A DNA stretch of 41,880 nt from an uncultured Bacteroidales bacterium (GTDB taxonomy: Bacteria; Bacteroidota; Bacteroidia; Bacteroidales; Bacteroidaceae), in assembly GCA_902798685.1 (NCBI GenBank), contig CADBXO010000024.1, positions 1 through 41,880 on the forward strand, read 5' to 3'. Both the position numbers and the translations under genes were made by a program. This document shows positions 33,793 through 41,880 of this stretch, in pieces; the first letter of the stretch is position 1; each line of letters opens with the position of its first letter. The notes beneath the pieces were generated by a model that was given only the letters and a program-made list of their open reading frames with translations, ran no database searches and was not told where the DNA came from.

Positions 33793-34947
33793 ATGGATAC
33801 GACCATTCTGAGAAACAGGTTCCGCCAGCAGTTCGGCACAAGCGGTGACCTATACTTTTCGCCGGGACGCATCAACCTGATTGGCGAACACACCGACTAT
33901 AACGGCGGATTCGTCTTTCCGGGTGCTGTTGACAAAGGCGTAGCCATTGAAATATACCGCAACGGATCACGCAAGGTCTGCCTCCTGGCGCTTGACAACA
34001 AGAAGCATCCGTACGTTGAATTCACGCTCGATGACACCTCAAAACCCGAGGAACATTGGGCGTGTTATATTTTCGGCGTATGCAAAGAGTTGGAGAAGCA
34101 CGGCGTTACACTGGGCGGATTCAACGCTGCCATAACGGGGGATGTTCCGGCCGGTGCCGGCATGTCTTCATCGGCCGCACTTGAAAGCGTGTTCGCATTC
34201 GCTCTGAACACCATGTTCGCCGACGGCCGCGTCGACAAGTTCGAGCTGGCCAAGATCGGACAGGCCACCGAGCACAACTACTGCGGTGTCAAATGCGGAA
34301 TCATGGACCAGTTCGCATCGGTATTCGGACGTAAGGGTTGCCTTATCCGTCTGGACTGCCGTTCACTGGAGTATGAATATTTCCCCTTCAATCCCGACGG
34401 TTACAAGCTGGTACTGATCAACTCAATGGTCAAGCACTCTCTCGGAAATGAGTACAACGAGCGTCGCGAGAGCTGCGAGAGAGCTGTAGCCCTGATGAAC
34501 CGGGAGTTCGGCGGCGTGGAGACCCTGCGTGACGCAAACTACCAGATGCTCGACACCGTCAAGGGTGACCTGAGCAAGGAGGACTACCGCCGTGCCAAGT
34601 ACGTTCTTGATGAGAAAGAGCGTGTCCTGGCCGTATGTGCCGCCCTTGAGGAGAATGACTACGAGACCGTAGGCAAGAAGATGTATGAGACCCATTGGGG
34701 ACTCAGCCGTGACTATACCGTAAGCTGCCCCGAGCTGGATTTCCTGGTTGAGACTGCACAGGAGTGCGGCGTAACCGGAAGCCGTGTAATGGGTGGCGGA
34801 TTCGGCGGATGCACCATCAACCTGGTGCGTGACACCATCTATGACAAGTTTGTTTCAAAGGCCAAGCGCGAGTATGCACGCAAGTTCGGAATAGTACCCG
34901 AGATCTACAGCGTCACCATAGGCGACGGCTCGAGAAAACTGCAATAA
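33793..34947 (+). CDS. galK: Galactokinase
   Basis: This 384-residue GHMP kinase phosphorylates galactose at C1 with ATP, the entry step of the Leloir pathway. The galactokinase signature is GRINLIGEHTDYNGG, the ATP-binding GHMP motif is VPAGAGMSSSAALE, and the C-terminal motif is GGGFGGCTINLV. The conserved region CGIMDQFASVFG is present. Length is normal. No galT or galE is in the window, so the pathway must be completed elsewhere. Confidence 0.96.
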   Translation: MDTTILRNRFRQQFGTSGDLYFSPGRINLIGEHTDYNGGFVFPGAVDKGVAIEIYRNGSRKVCLLALDNKKHPYVEFTLDDTSKPEEHWACYIFGVCKELEKHGVTLGGFNAAITGDVPAGAGMSSSAALESVFAFALNTMFADGRVDKFELAKIGQATEHNYCGVKCGIMDQFASVFGRKGCLIRLDCRSLEYEYFPFNPDGYKLVLINSMVKHSLGNEYNERRESCERAVALMNREFGGVETLRDANYQMLDTVKGDLSKEDYRRAKYVLDEKERVLAVCAALEENDYETVGKKMYETHWGLSRDYTVSCPELDFLVETAQECGVTGSRVMGGGFGGCTINLVRDTIYDKFVSKAKREYARKFGIVPEIYSVTIGDGSRKLQ

Positions 34948-34974
34948 TTCATTAATCACTAAATAACCAACAAA

Positions 34975-36126
34975 ATGAGAAAAACAAGTTTTATCGCTCT
35001 CGTGGCTGGTGTGCTTGCTCTGACAGCATGCTCACAGGAGCAGGAGGCTCCGGTCCTGAACCAGGCCGACTTCCAGATGGAGTTTACAGGAAAACAGACT
35101 GACCTGTACAAACTGACCAATTCAAAGGGTGCAGAGGTTTGGGTAACCAACTTCGGCGCACGTATCGTTGCCATCATGGTTCCTGACAAGAACGGCAACA
35201 AACAGGACGTTGTAATCGGATTCAAGAACATCAAGGACTACACCACTCTGTCCAGCGACTTCGGTTCAACCGTAGGACGTTATGCCAACCGTATCAACCA
35301 GGGTCAGATCACTCTGGACGGCGTAACATATCAGTTGCCCCAGAACAACTTCGGTCACTGTCTGCACGGAGGTTGCGACATTACCATTCCTCTGGGTTGG
35401 CAGAACCTGGTATGGGATGTAAAGGAGGTAAAAAAGAGCTCTATCACACTGGTGATGAACTCAGCCGACGGCGAGGCCGGATTCCCCGGTAACGTTGTAG
35501 CAACCGTAACCTACACCCTGACCAAGAACAATTCAATCGACATTGTATGGAAGGCTACCACAGACAAGAAGACTGTTGTCAACATGACCAACCACAGTTA
35601 CTTCAACCTGAACGGCGACCACTCAATTCCCGTTACAAACCATATCCTTACTCTGAATGCCGACAACTTCACTCCCTGCGACAGCACATACATGACCACA
35701 GGCGAGATCCTGCCGGTAGCAGGTACCCCGATGGATTTCACCAAGGGCAAGGCCATTGGCAAGGAGATCAACAACTACGACTACATACAGCTTAAGAACG
35801 GTAACGGTTATGACCACAACTGGGTTCTGAACACAAAGTGTGACGATACCAAGTGCGCCGCCAAGCTCTACAGCCCCATCACCGGTATCTACGTTGAGGT
35901 TTACACCAACGAGCCGGGTATCCAGTTCTATTCAGGTAACTTCCTGGATGGTTCAGGCATCGACAAGCAGGGCAACAAGATGGAGCAGCGTACCGGTTGC
36001 TGCCTGGAGACACAGAAGTTCCCCGACAGCCCCAACAAGTCAAATCTGCCCGGTTGGTACAGCGCAGAACTGGTTCCCGGTCAGGAGTATTACAGCCATT
36101 GCATCTACCAGTTCGGTGTTGAGTAA
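34975..36126 (+). CDS. Aldose 1-epimerase, exported lipoprotein form
   Basis: This second mutarotase is 383 residues long and has a lipoprotein signal peptide ending LALTAC at about Cys19, so it should be anchored in the envelope. Catalytic His and Glu segments are intact (NHSYFNLNG, EPGIQFYSGNF), as are VGRYANRINQGQI and FGHCLHGG. It would equilibrate sugar anomers in the periplasm just before uptake by the adjacent symporter, complementing the cytoplasmic enzyme two genes upstream. It lies between galK and the transporter gene. Confidence 0.92.
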   Translation: MRKTSFIALVAGVLALTACSQEQEAPVLNQADFQMEFTGKQTDLYKLTNSKGAEVWVTNFGARIVAIMVPDKNGNKQDVVIGFKNIKDYTTLSSDFGSTVGRYANRINQGQITLDGVTYQLPQNNFGHCLHGGCDITIPLGWQNLVWDVKEVKKSSITLVMNSADGEAGFPGNVVATVTYTLTKNNSIDIVWKATTDKKTVVNMTNHSYFNLNGDHSIPVTNHILTLNADNFTPCDSTYMTTGEILPVAGTPMDFTKGKAIGKEINNYDYIQLKNGNGYDHNWVLNTKCDDTKCAAKLYSPITGIYVEVYTNEPGIQFYSGNFLDGSGIDKQGNKMEQRTGCCLETQKFPDSPNKSNLPGWYSAELVPGQEYYSHCIYQFGVE

Positions 36127-36162
36127 TTCACTAAAATCAAATTATAAACTAACAATAAACAA

Positions 36163-38127
36163 ATGGAAAACAGCATTATGCAAGGACTGGCCAACAATGG
36201 TTTCAAACCTGTTGACTATGTGATTTTCTTTATTTATCTGGCCGTACTTATCTTCCTTGGTTTCTTCGTATCAAGAAAGAAAGACGGTAAAGAAAAGAGT
36301 TCAAACGATTACTTCCTGGCCGGTAACACCCTGACATGGTGGGCCGTTGGTGCATCATTGATTGCAGCGAACATCAGTGCCGAGCAGTTCATCGGAATGT
36401 CAGGTTCAGCTTACGCATCAGGTATCGCAGTTGCCGCTTACGAGCTTATGGCTGCCATCACCCTGGTTGTAGTAGGTAAGTTCATCCTGCCGGTAATGAT
36501 CAAGAACAAGGTGTTCACCATTCCCCAGTTCCTTACCAACCGTTACAACAAGGGCGTAGGTCTGGCATTCTCAATATTCTGGCTCTTCCTCTATGTGTTC
36601 ATCAACCTGACTTCAGTTGCATGGCTGGGAGCTCTTGCCATTGAGCAGATCCTGGGTCTGAAGGGTGCAGTACTGATGGTTGGAAGCACTGAGATCTCAG
36701 TTCGTTTCCTCATCATCATCTTCCTGTATCTGGTTGCCGGTGTATATTCAATCTACGGCGGTCTTGCATCTGTTGCATGGACCGATGTAATGCAGGTCGT
36801 ATTCCTGGTTGGTGGTGGTCTTATCACCGCTTTCTTTGCTTTGAAGACCATTGCTCCGCACCTTGGTGTTGACGGTGCCATCCCCGCTCTGGGTCAGGTT
36901 ATGGAACGTCTTGGAGACATTCCCGGTGACCGCCACTTCAACCTTGTAGTTGAACGTCAGGCAGACCTGTTCCCCAACATCGCCGATGATCCCTACTTCA
37001 CTCTTCCGGGCATTGTCCTGATTGTAGGTGCCATGTGGCTTACCAACCTTGGTTACTGGGGTTTCAACCAGTACATCATCCAGAAGGGTCTTGCCGCCAA
37101 GAACATTGACGAGGCAAAGAAGGGTCTTGTATTCGCAGGATTCCTCAAGATTTTGATCCCGTTCATCGTCTGCATCCCCGGTGTATGCGCATATCTGATA
37201 TGGAACGATGCCGACCTGCACAACCGTCTGCTCGGCGAGGGGCTGCTTTCAGGTTCAATCAACATTTCTGATGACGCTTATCCCTTCCTTATCCGCAACT
37301 TCACTCCGGTTGTAGTAAAGGGTCTGTCATTCGCAGCTCTGACCGCTGCCGTTATCTCATCACTGGCTTCGATGTTCAACTCAACATCAACCATCTTCAC
37401 GATGGATGTATACCACCAGTTCATCAACAAGAACGCTACTGACCGCACTCTGGTTAAGGTTGGCCGTATCACTGCAGTTTCAGCTCTTGTAATTGCCCTG
37501 ATTGCCATCTATCCTATCATGGGTGGAGCCGACCAGGCATTCCAGATCATCCAGGAGTATTCAGGATTCGTATATCCGGGTATCGTAGTTATCTTCAGTC
37601 TGGGTCTGCTCTGGAAGCGTTCAAGCGGCACCGCTGCAATCGTAACAGCTATCAGCACATTCGTATTCTCAATACTGTTCAAGCTGTTGATGCCCAACAC
37701 TCCGTTCCTGATCCGTATGGGTTATGTATTCTTTGTACTGGTTATCCTGTTCGTAGGTCTCTCACTCTTGAGCAAGAAGCCCGTTGAGGCTGCCAAGTTG
37801 GACAACGAGACAATCGCCACACAGCTCAAATGGAGCAAGATTCTCTTTGCAGTATCAGCTCTGTGCTATGCCCTGGGTGCAATCGTAATGCTTTGCAACG
37901 CTGATTGGTGCATCAAGCTGCAGAACCTTGGATTTGAGGGTATCTTCTTCCTGGCAACAGTATTCCTTGTACTTGGTATCTACCTGACATCAAATGCAAA
38001 GGACAAGGTACAGGATCCCAAGGCCATCAATATCGACCTTTCTCTCTTCCGTACCAACAACCAGTTCAACATCGGTGCATACGGAATCATCATCCTTCTG
38101 GCTATTCTGTATATAACTCTCTGGTAA
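36163..38127 (+). CDS. Sodium/sugar symporter (SGLT type, SSS family)
   Basis: This 654-residue polytopic inner-membrane protein has about 14 helices. Family landmarks are [39 protein letters not shown], the SSS signature [20 protein letters not shown], and the sodium-site region [17 protein letters not shown]. It resembles the sugar branch close to vSGLT, and Bacteroides arabinose loci carry a similar transporter. From the operon, galactose and/or arabinose are the likely substrates. An additional ATG at 36178 is possible. It lies 1 nt before araD. Confidence 0.92.
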   Translation: MENSIMQGLANNGFKPVDYVIFFIYLAVLIFLGFFVSRKKDGKEKSSNDYFLAGNTLTWWAVGASLIAANISAEQFIGMSGSAYASGIAVAAYELMAAITLVVVGKFILPVMIKNKVFTIPQFLTNRYNKGVGLAFSIFWLFLYVFINLTSVAWLGALAIEQILGLKGAVLMVGSTEISVRFLIIIFLYLVAGVYSIYGGLASVAWTDVMQVVFLVGGGLITAFFALKTIAPHLGVDGAIPALGQVMERLGDIPGDRHFNLVVERQADLFPNIADDPYFTLPGIVLIVGAMWLTNLGYWGFNQYIIQKGLAAKNIDEAKKGLVFAGFLKILIPFIVCIPGVCAYLIWNDADLHNRLLGEGLLSGSINISDDAYPFLIRNFTPVVVKGLSFAALTAAVISSLASMFNSTSTIFTMDVYHQFINKNATDRTLVKVGRITAVSALVIALIAIYPIMGGADQAFQIIQEYSGFVYPGIVVIFSLGLLWKRSSGTAAIVTAISTFVFSILFKLLMPNTPFLIRMGYVFFVLVILFVGLSLLSKKPVEAAKLDNETIATQLKWSKILFAVSALCYALGAIVMLCNADWCIKLQNLGFEGIFFLATVFLVLGIYLTSNAKDKVQDPKAINIDLSLFRTNNQFNIGAYGIIILLAILYITLW

Positions 38128-38128
38128 T

Positions 38129-38833
38129 ATGCTGGAAGAACTTAAAGAGAAGGTATTCAAAGCCAACCTTGATCTTGTCAAGCAGGGGCTGGTAATATTC
38201 ACATGGGGTAACGTATCGGGCATTGACCGTGAGAAAGGCCTCGTAGTGATTAAGCCCAGCGGCGTAAGCTATGACGAGATGAAGGCAAGTGATATGGTTG
38301 TTGTCTCCCTCGAGACCGGCAAGGTCGTTGAGGGAGACCTCAATCCTTCATCGGACACCCCCACACACCTTGTACTTTACAGGTCTTTCCCCAACATCAA
38401 GGGCGTGGTCCACACCCACTCCACCTATGCTACCGCCTTTGCACAGGCCGGTCGTGACATCCCGAATATCGGCACAACACATGCCGATTATTTCTACAAG
38501 GACATTCCTTGTACACGTGACATGACCGAGGCTGAGGTCAAGGGACAGTATGAGCTGGAGACCGGTAATGTGATTGTGGATGAGATTCTGAACATCCGCA
38601 AGATCAACCCCGACCACACCCCGGCCGTTCTGGTAAAAAACCACGGTCCTTTCTCATGGGGAACATCACCTGACAATGCGGTTTACAACGCCAAGGTGAT
38701 GGAGCAGTGCGCCAAGATGGCGTTCGTGGCTCTGTCTGTCAATCCGGGACTCACGATGAATCCGCTTCTCATTGAGAAGCATTATATGCGTAAACATGGC
38801 CCTAACGCTTATTACGGCCAGAAGAAGAAATAA
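38129..38833 (+). CDS. araD: L-ribulose-5-phosphate 4-epimerase
   Basis: This 234-residue class II aldolase-fold enzyme converts L-ribulose-5-phosphate to D-xylulose-5-phosphate, the last step of bacterial L-arabinose breakdown. Zinc ligands are visible in [14 protein letters not shown] and in the C-terminal His region, with [10 protein letters not shown] and [11 protein letters not shown] also typical. The N-terminal phosphate-binding loops TWGNVSGID and [10 protein letters not shown] are intact. It is followed 18 nt later by araA. Confidence 0.94.
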   Translation: MLEELKEKVFKANLDLVKQGLVIFTWGNVSGIDREKGLVVIKPSGVSYDEMKASDMVVVSLETGKVVEGDLNPSSDTPTHLVLYRSFPNIKGVVHTHSTYATAFAQAGRDIPNIGTTHADYFYKDIPCTRDMTEAEVKGQYELETGNVIVDEILNIRKINPDHTPAVLVKNHGPFSWGTSPDNAVYNAKVMEQCAKMAFVALSVNPGLTMNPLLIEKHYMRKHGPNAYYGQKKK

Positions 38834-38851
38834 CTTAAAACAGTAAACACT

Positions 38852-40384
38852 ATGTTTGAGAACAATGAGATATGGTGGGTAACTGGAGCCCAGTTACTTT
38901 ACGGAGGTGACGCAGTCGTTAAGGTAGACGGTCACTCAAAGGAGATGGTTGAAGGTCTGAACAAGAGCGGAAACATCCCCGTTAAGATTGTCTACAAAGG
39001 TACCGCCAACAGCAGCAAGGAGGTTGAGGCTGTAATGAAGGCCGCCAACAATGACGAGAAGTGCATTGGTATCATCACATGGATGCACACCTTCAGCCCC
39101 GCCAAGATGTGGATCAAGGGTCTGCAGGCTCTCGAGAAGCCTCTGCTCCACTTCCACACACAGTACAACACCGATATTCCATGGGATTCAATCGACATGG
39201 ACTTCATGAACCTGAACCAGAGCGCCCACGGCGATATCGAGTTCGGTCATATCTGCACCCGTATGCGTGTAGCCCGTAAGGTTGTAGTAGGTCACTGGAA
39301 GAGTGCCGAGGCTCAGAAGCAGATCGCAGTTTGGGCCCGCGCCGCTGCCGGTCGTGCCGATGCCCACAACGTACGCTGCCTTATGTTCGGTATGAACATG
39401 AACAACGTTGCCGTTACCGACGGTGACCGCGTTGAGTTCGAGCAGCGCATGGGTTATCATGTAGACTACTACCCCGTATCATCACTGATGGAGTACTTCA
39501 AGAAGGTTACCGATGCCGAGGCTGACGCCCTTGTTGAGGAGTACAAGAAGCTCTACACCATCAAGATCGATGAGAGCGGTGAGAAGGTATACTGGGAGAA
39601 GGTAAAGAACGCAGCAAAGGCTGAGATCGCTCTGCGCCGCGTCCTGAAGGATGAGAACGCTACCGCTTTCACCACCAACTTCGATGACCTGGGTGATGCC
39701 GATATCGACGCTCCCGATTTCTGCGGATTCGATCAGATTCCGGGTCTTGCATCACAGCGTCTGATGCAGGAGGGTTACGGTTTCGGAGCTGAGGGTGACT
39801 GGAAGACAGCCTGCCTGCAGCGTACTCTCTGGGTTATGAACCAGGGTATGCCCAAGGGTTGCTCATTCCTTGAGGACTACACCCTGAACTTTGCCGCTGA
39901 CTGCACATCAAGCCTGCAGAGCCACATGCTGGAGATCTGCCCGCTGATTGCTACCGGCAAACCCAAGTTGGAGGTTCACTTCCTTGGCATAGGTATCCGC
40001 AAGCAGCAGACCGCCCGTCTGGTATTCACATCAAAGACCGGCCGTGGTATCAAGGCTACCGTTGTTGACCTTGGCAACCGCTTCCGTCTGATCACCAGCG
40101 AGGTTGAGTGCATCGAGCCCAAGCCAATGCCCAAACTGCCGGTTGCATCGGCCCTCTGGGTTCCGCAGCCTACATTTGAGATCGGCGCCGGCGCTTGGAT
40201 TCTGGCAGGTGGTACACACCACAGCGCATTCTCATATGATATTACCGCTGAGTATTGGGAGGACTTTGCCGAGATGTGCGACATCGAATATATCGGCATA
40301 GACAAGAACACCACCATCAGTGGTTTCAAGCAGCAGCTTCGTAACAACGAGGTTTATTACATGCTCAACAAAGCTTTGAAGTAA
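38852..40384 (+). CDS. araA: L-arabinose isomerase
   Basis: This 510-residue cytoplasmic enzyme converts L-arabinose to L-ribulose with a divalent metal. Landmarks are WWVTGAQLLYG at the N-terminus, CIGIITWMHTFSPAKMWI, QSAHGDIEFGHICTRMR and the metal-site region GTHHSAFSYDITAEYW near the C-terminus. Length and order are those of the family. The kinase frame begins 1 nt after its stop, so araD, araA and the kinase were meant to be made together. Confidence 0.97.
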   Translation: MFENNEIWWVTGAQLLYGGDAVVKVDGHSKEMVEGLNKSGNIPVKIVYKGTANSSKEVEAVMKAANNDEKCIGIITWMHTFSPAKMWIKGLQALEKPLLHFHTQYNTDIPWDSIDMDFMNLNQSAHGDIEFGHICTRMRVARKVVVGHWKSAEAQKQIAVWARAAAGRADAHNVRCLMFGMNMNNVAVTDGDRVEFEQRMGYHVDYYPVSSLMEYFKKVTDAEADALVEEYKKLYTIKIDESGEKVYWEKVKNAAKAEIALRRVLKDENATAFTTNFDDLGDADIDAPDFCGFDQIPGLASQRLMQEGYGFGAEGDWKTACLQRTLWVMNQGMPKGCSFLEDYTLNFAADCTSSLQSHMLEICPLIATGKPKLEVHFLGIGIRKQQTARLVFTSKTGRGIKATVVDLGNRFRLITSEVECIEPKPMPKLPVASALWVPQPTFEIGAGAWILAGGTHHSAFSYDITAEYWEDFAEMCDIEYIGIDKNTTISGFKQQLRNNEVYYMLNKALK

Positions 40385-40385
40385 T

Positions 40386-41140
40386 ATGGCATACGATCCC
40401 AAATCAGCTGGGAGAATCAGCTTGTAAACGGGCTGTGGACATACAGCGTGGAGAGCATCTGGTTCGGTCTGCAGGACTGCTACGCTGACCTGCGCAAGAA
40501 CGTGCTCAAGCAGTACGAGGTAGAGATTGAGAACCTGGCAGCAATTGGCGTCAGCGCCATGATGCACGGTTACATGCCGTTTGACAAGAATGGCAACATA
40601 CTGGTTCCGTTCCGCACATGGCGTAACACCAACACCGCCAAGGCAGCCGCCGAGTTGTCTGACCTGTTTGTGTTCAACGTACCTCTGCGCTGGAGCATAT
40701 CACATCTGTATCAGGCTATCCTGGACAATGAGCCGCACGTAAAGGATATTGATTTCCTGACTACTCTGGCAGGTTTCATCCATTGGCAGCTCACAGGCAA
40801 GAGAGTTCTGGGTGTGGGTGACGCATCGGGTATGATTCCCGTGGATCCCGCAACCAAGACTTACAATGCCACCATGGTTGAGAAGTTTGACAAACTCATT
40901 GCCACTAAGGGTTATCCCTGGAAGTTGCTTGACATCCTGCCCAAGTCACTTGATGCAGGTCAGGATGCAGGTGTGCTGACCGAGGCCGGCGCACGCAAGC
41001 TGGATATCACCGGTCATCTAAAGCCCGGTGCTCCCATCTGTCCTCCTGAGGGCGATGCAGGCACAGGTATGGTTGCCACCAACGCAGTACGTCCGCGCAC
41101 CGGTAACGTATCGGCCGGTACATCATCATTCTCAATGATC
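40386..41140 (+). pseudogene. FGGY-family pentulose kinase (probable L-ribulokinase), damaged at both ends
   Basis: Position after araDA and sequence suggest the ATP-dependent ribulokinase of the arabinose pathway. The gene starts with ATG GCA TAC (MAYDPKSA) but within 8 codons jumps, out of frame, to homology beginning [15 protein letters not shown] at 40409. Some 35-40 codons are missing, including the N-terminal GIELGSTRIK-type phosphate-binding loop. The middle of the FGGY N-domain is intact ([37 protein letters not shown]) through [13 protein letters not shown]. There homology stops at a GATC (41137-41140) and a stop codon follows. The second, actin-like C-terminal half is absent. The longest intact frame from an ATG is 40448-41146. 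Confidence 0.85.
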
Positions 41141-41259
41141 AGATGAGCTTCAGCAAGCTTGCCGGATGCATCATGATCCTGCTGAGCCTGCTGGTCCCGG
41201 TGCTGCTGCAGTCGCTCCATAAACCGCTTACCCGCCGCCCGGTATATACACATTCCTGA
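41137..41259 (+). CDS. C-terminal fragment of a membrane protein, 5' end lost at the junction
   Basis: Reading from the GATC, the frame gives [20 protein letters not shown], then [20 protein letters not shown] and a TGA at 41257. It contains one strongly hydrophobic segment followed by a basic tail, as at the end of a polytopic or single-pass membrane protein. A strong terminator follows the stop, which supports a real gene end. The family cannot be named from 40 residues. It probably belongs to the donor of the DUF362 gene rather than to the Bacteroidales chromosome. Confidence 0.4.
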   Translation, partial: DQMSFSKLAGCIMILLSLLVPVLLQSLHKPLTRRPVYTHS

Positions 41260-41281
41260 TCCCGCATAAAAAATCAGATAT

Positions 41282-41328
41282 AATAAAGCCGGAAAGTAAG
41301 TGCTTACCTTTTCCGGCTTTATTTTTTC
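41282..41328 (+). terminator. Strong intrinsic terminator
   Basis: The long hairpin has arms AATAAAGCCGGAAA (41282-41295) and TTTCCGGCTTTATT (41310-41323), with further pairing inside, and is followed by a T run. It separates the membrane-protein fragment from the DUF362 gene. Confidence 0.9.
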
Positions 41329-41347
41329 GCTTATGAAGGAGTGAAAC

Positions 41348-41880
41348 ATGGATCCCTCTAAGGTGTATTTTACGGATTTCCGTACAAAAACGTTTGGCGA
41401 CAGCATTCAGAACAAACTGCTGCGTCTGATCACAAAAGCAGGCATGGATCAGATCGATTTCAACAATAAATTTACTGCCATCAAGATCCATTTCGGTGAA
41501 CCGGGAAACCTGGCCTTCCTGCGTCCGAATTACGCCCGGACCGTTGTGGACTTCATCAAGGAACGCGGCGGGAAGCCGTTTTTGACTGACTGCAACACGC
41601 TTTATGTCGGCGGACGGAAAAACGCGCTGGAACACATGGAAGCGGCATATATGAACGGGTTCTCTCCTTTCAGCACCAACTGCCATCTGATCATTGCCGA
41701 CGGGCTGAAGGGTACGGATGACATCGAAGTTCCCGTGAACGGAGAATATGTAAAGAATGCCAAGATCGGCCGCGCCATCATGGATGCGGACATCATCATC
41801 TCCCTGAACCACTTCAAGGGGCATGAACAGGCCGGATTCGGCGGCGCTCTGAAAAATCTCGGTATGGGCTGCGGTTCCCG
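41348..41880 (+). CDS. DUF362 domain protein, N-terminal part (runs off the window)
   Basis: The first 177 residues of a DUF362-type protein are visible. The start is the ATG at 41348, preceded by a strong AAGGAG ribosome-binding site 6 nt upstream. Motifs typical of the family are IKIHFGEPGNLAFLRPNYAR, FLTDCNTLYVGGRKN, DADIIISLNHFKGHEQAGFG and GALKNLGMGCGS. Longer members carry 4Fe-4S ferredoxin clusters in the C-terminal part, which is outside the window. The function is poorly known and probably redox-related. The ribosome-binding site, terminator style and codon choice resemble Firmicutes rather than the Bacteroidales genes to the left. Confidence 0.85.
   Translation, partial: MDPSKVYFTDFRTKTFGDSIQNKLLRLITKAGMDQIDFNNKFTAIKIHFGEPGNLAFLRPNYARTVVDFIKERGGKPFLTDCNTLYVGGRKNALEHMEAAYMNGFSPFSTNCHLIIADGLKGTDDIEVPVNGEYVKNAKIGRAIMDADIIISLNHFKGHEQAGFGGALKNLGMGCGS

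Noticed and set aside
40448-41146. Treating the 232-codon frame as a genuine short kinase gene.
   Set aside because: It starts inside the FGGY domain without the phosphate loop and ends at the junction without the C-terminal domain, so it cannot be an intact kinase.
41228-41824. A 198-codon minus-strand frame at the right end.
   Set aside because: It is antisense to the DUF362 frame, which has a strong ribosome-binding site and clear family motifs.
1-41880. Search for tRNA or rRNA genes, CRISPR arrays, insertion sequences, integrases, toxin-antitoxin or defence genes.
   Set aside because: No supporting sequence was seen by reading; the window is housekeeping and sugar-catabolic genes with almost no free intergenic space.

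Overview
The window is about 41.1 kb of a Bacteroidales chromosome (most like Bacteroides/Prevotella relatives) followed by about 0.74 kb that looks foreign. The Bacteroidota assignment rests on the gene content: RprXY, an EF-G2 paralogue, DUF4827, DUF4924, DUF5723, DUF4252, GldE and a COX24-like ribosomal mini-protein. It also rests on A-rich, Shine-Dalgarno-poor leaders and on several -7 elements matching the Bacteroides consensus TAnnTTTG with TTTG about 20 nt upstream.

Layout. 1-4273 (minus strand): the RprX/RprY two-component pair and a GTPase-defective EF-G paralogue. 4365-10812 (minus): a housekeeping run rpe > comEC-like > nrnA-like > DUF4827 lipoprotein > phosphohexomutase > hemW. 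10868-11707 (minus): an ECF sigma factor followed by an unannotated 47-residue small protein. 11847-22400 (minus): a long, tightly packed run from a 1004-residue repeat-containing lipoprotein and a DUF5723 barrel-like protein through LysE-type exporter, DUF4924, RF3, TsaC, a ClC channel/transporter and Fmt. 22523-24258 (minus): ssb > gldE. From 24407 the strand switches: HU, a 29-residue COX24-like protein, RNase G, an ECF sigma/membrane-partner/DUF4252 operon, (minus) a LysM glucosaminidase, then cdd, grpE-dnaJ and folC. 32701-41140: a seven-gene sugar operon, galM-galK-lipoprotein mutarotase-sodium/sugar symporter-araD-araA-FGGY kinase. It would import and catabolise galactose and arabinose together, the two main sugars of arabinogalactan.

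Three genes in the Bacteroidales part are interrupted: EF-G2 near 2960, rng near 25605 and the FGGY kinase near 40409. Each break lies at or beside short direct repeats, and the flanking frames are otherwise intact. At the GATC at 41137-41140 the kinase stops matching its family. What follows is the tail of a membrane protein, a strong intrinsic terminator and a DUF362 gene with a strong AAGGAG ribosome-binding site, a style unlike the rest of the window. I read this as a chimeric join of two organisms, in a clone or an assembly, rather than a natural locus.

I saw no rRNA, tRNA, CRISPR array, insertion sequence, prophage or recognisable defence system. The most interesting items are the EF-G paralogue without its catalytic histidine, the small protein beside the ECF sigma factor, the repeat lipoprotein/DUF5723 pair, the sigma54-like grpE promoter, the inverted repeat flanking the gal/ara promoter, and the chimeric end.
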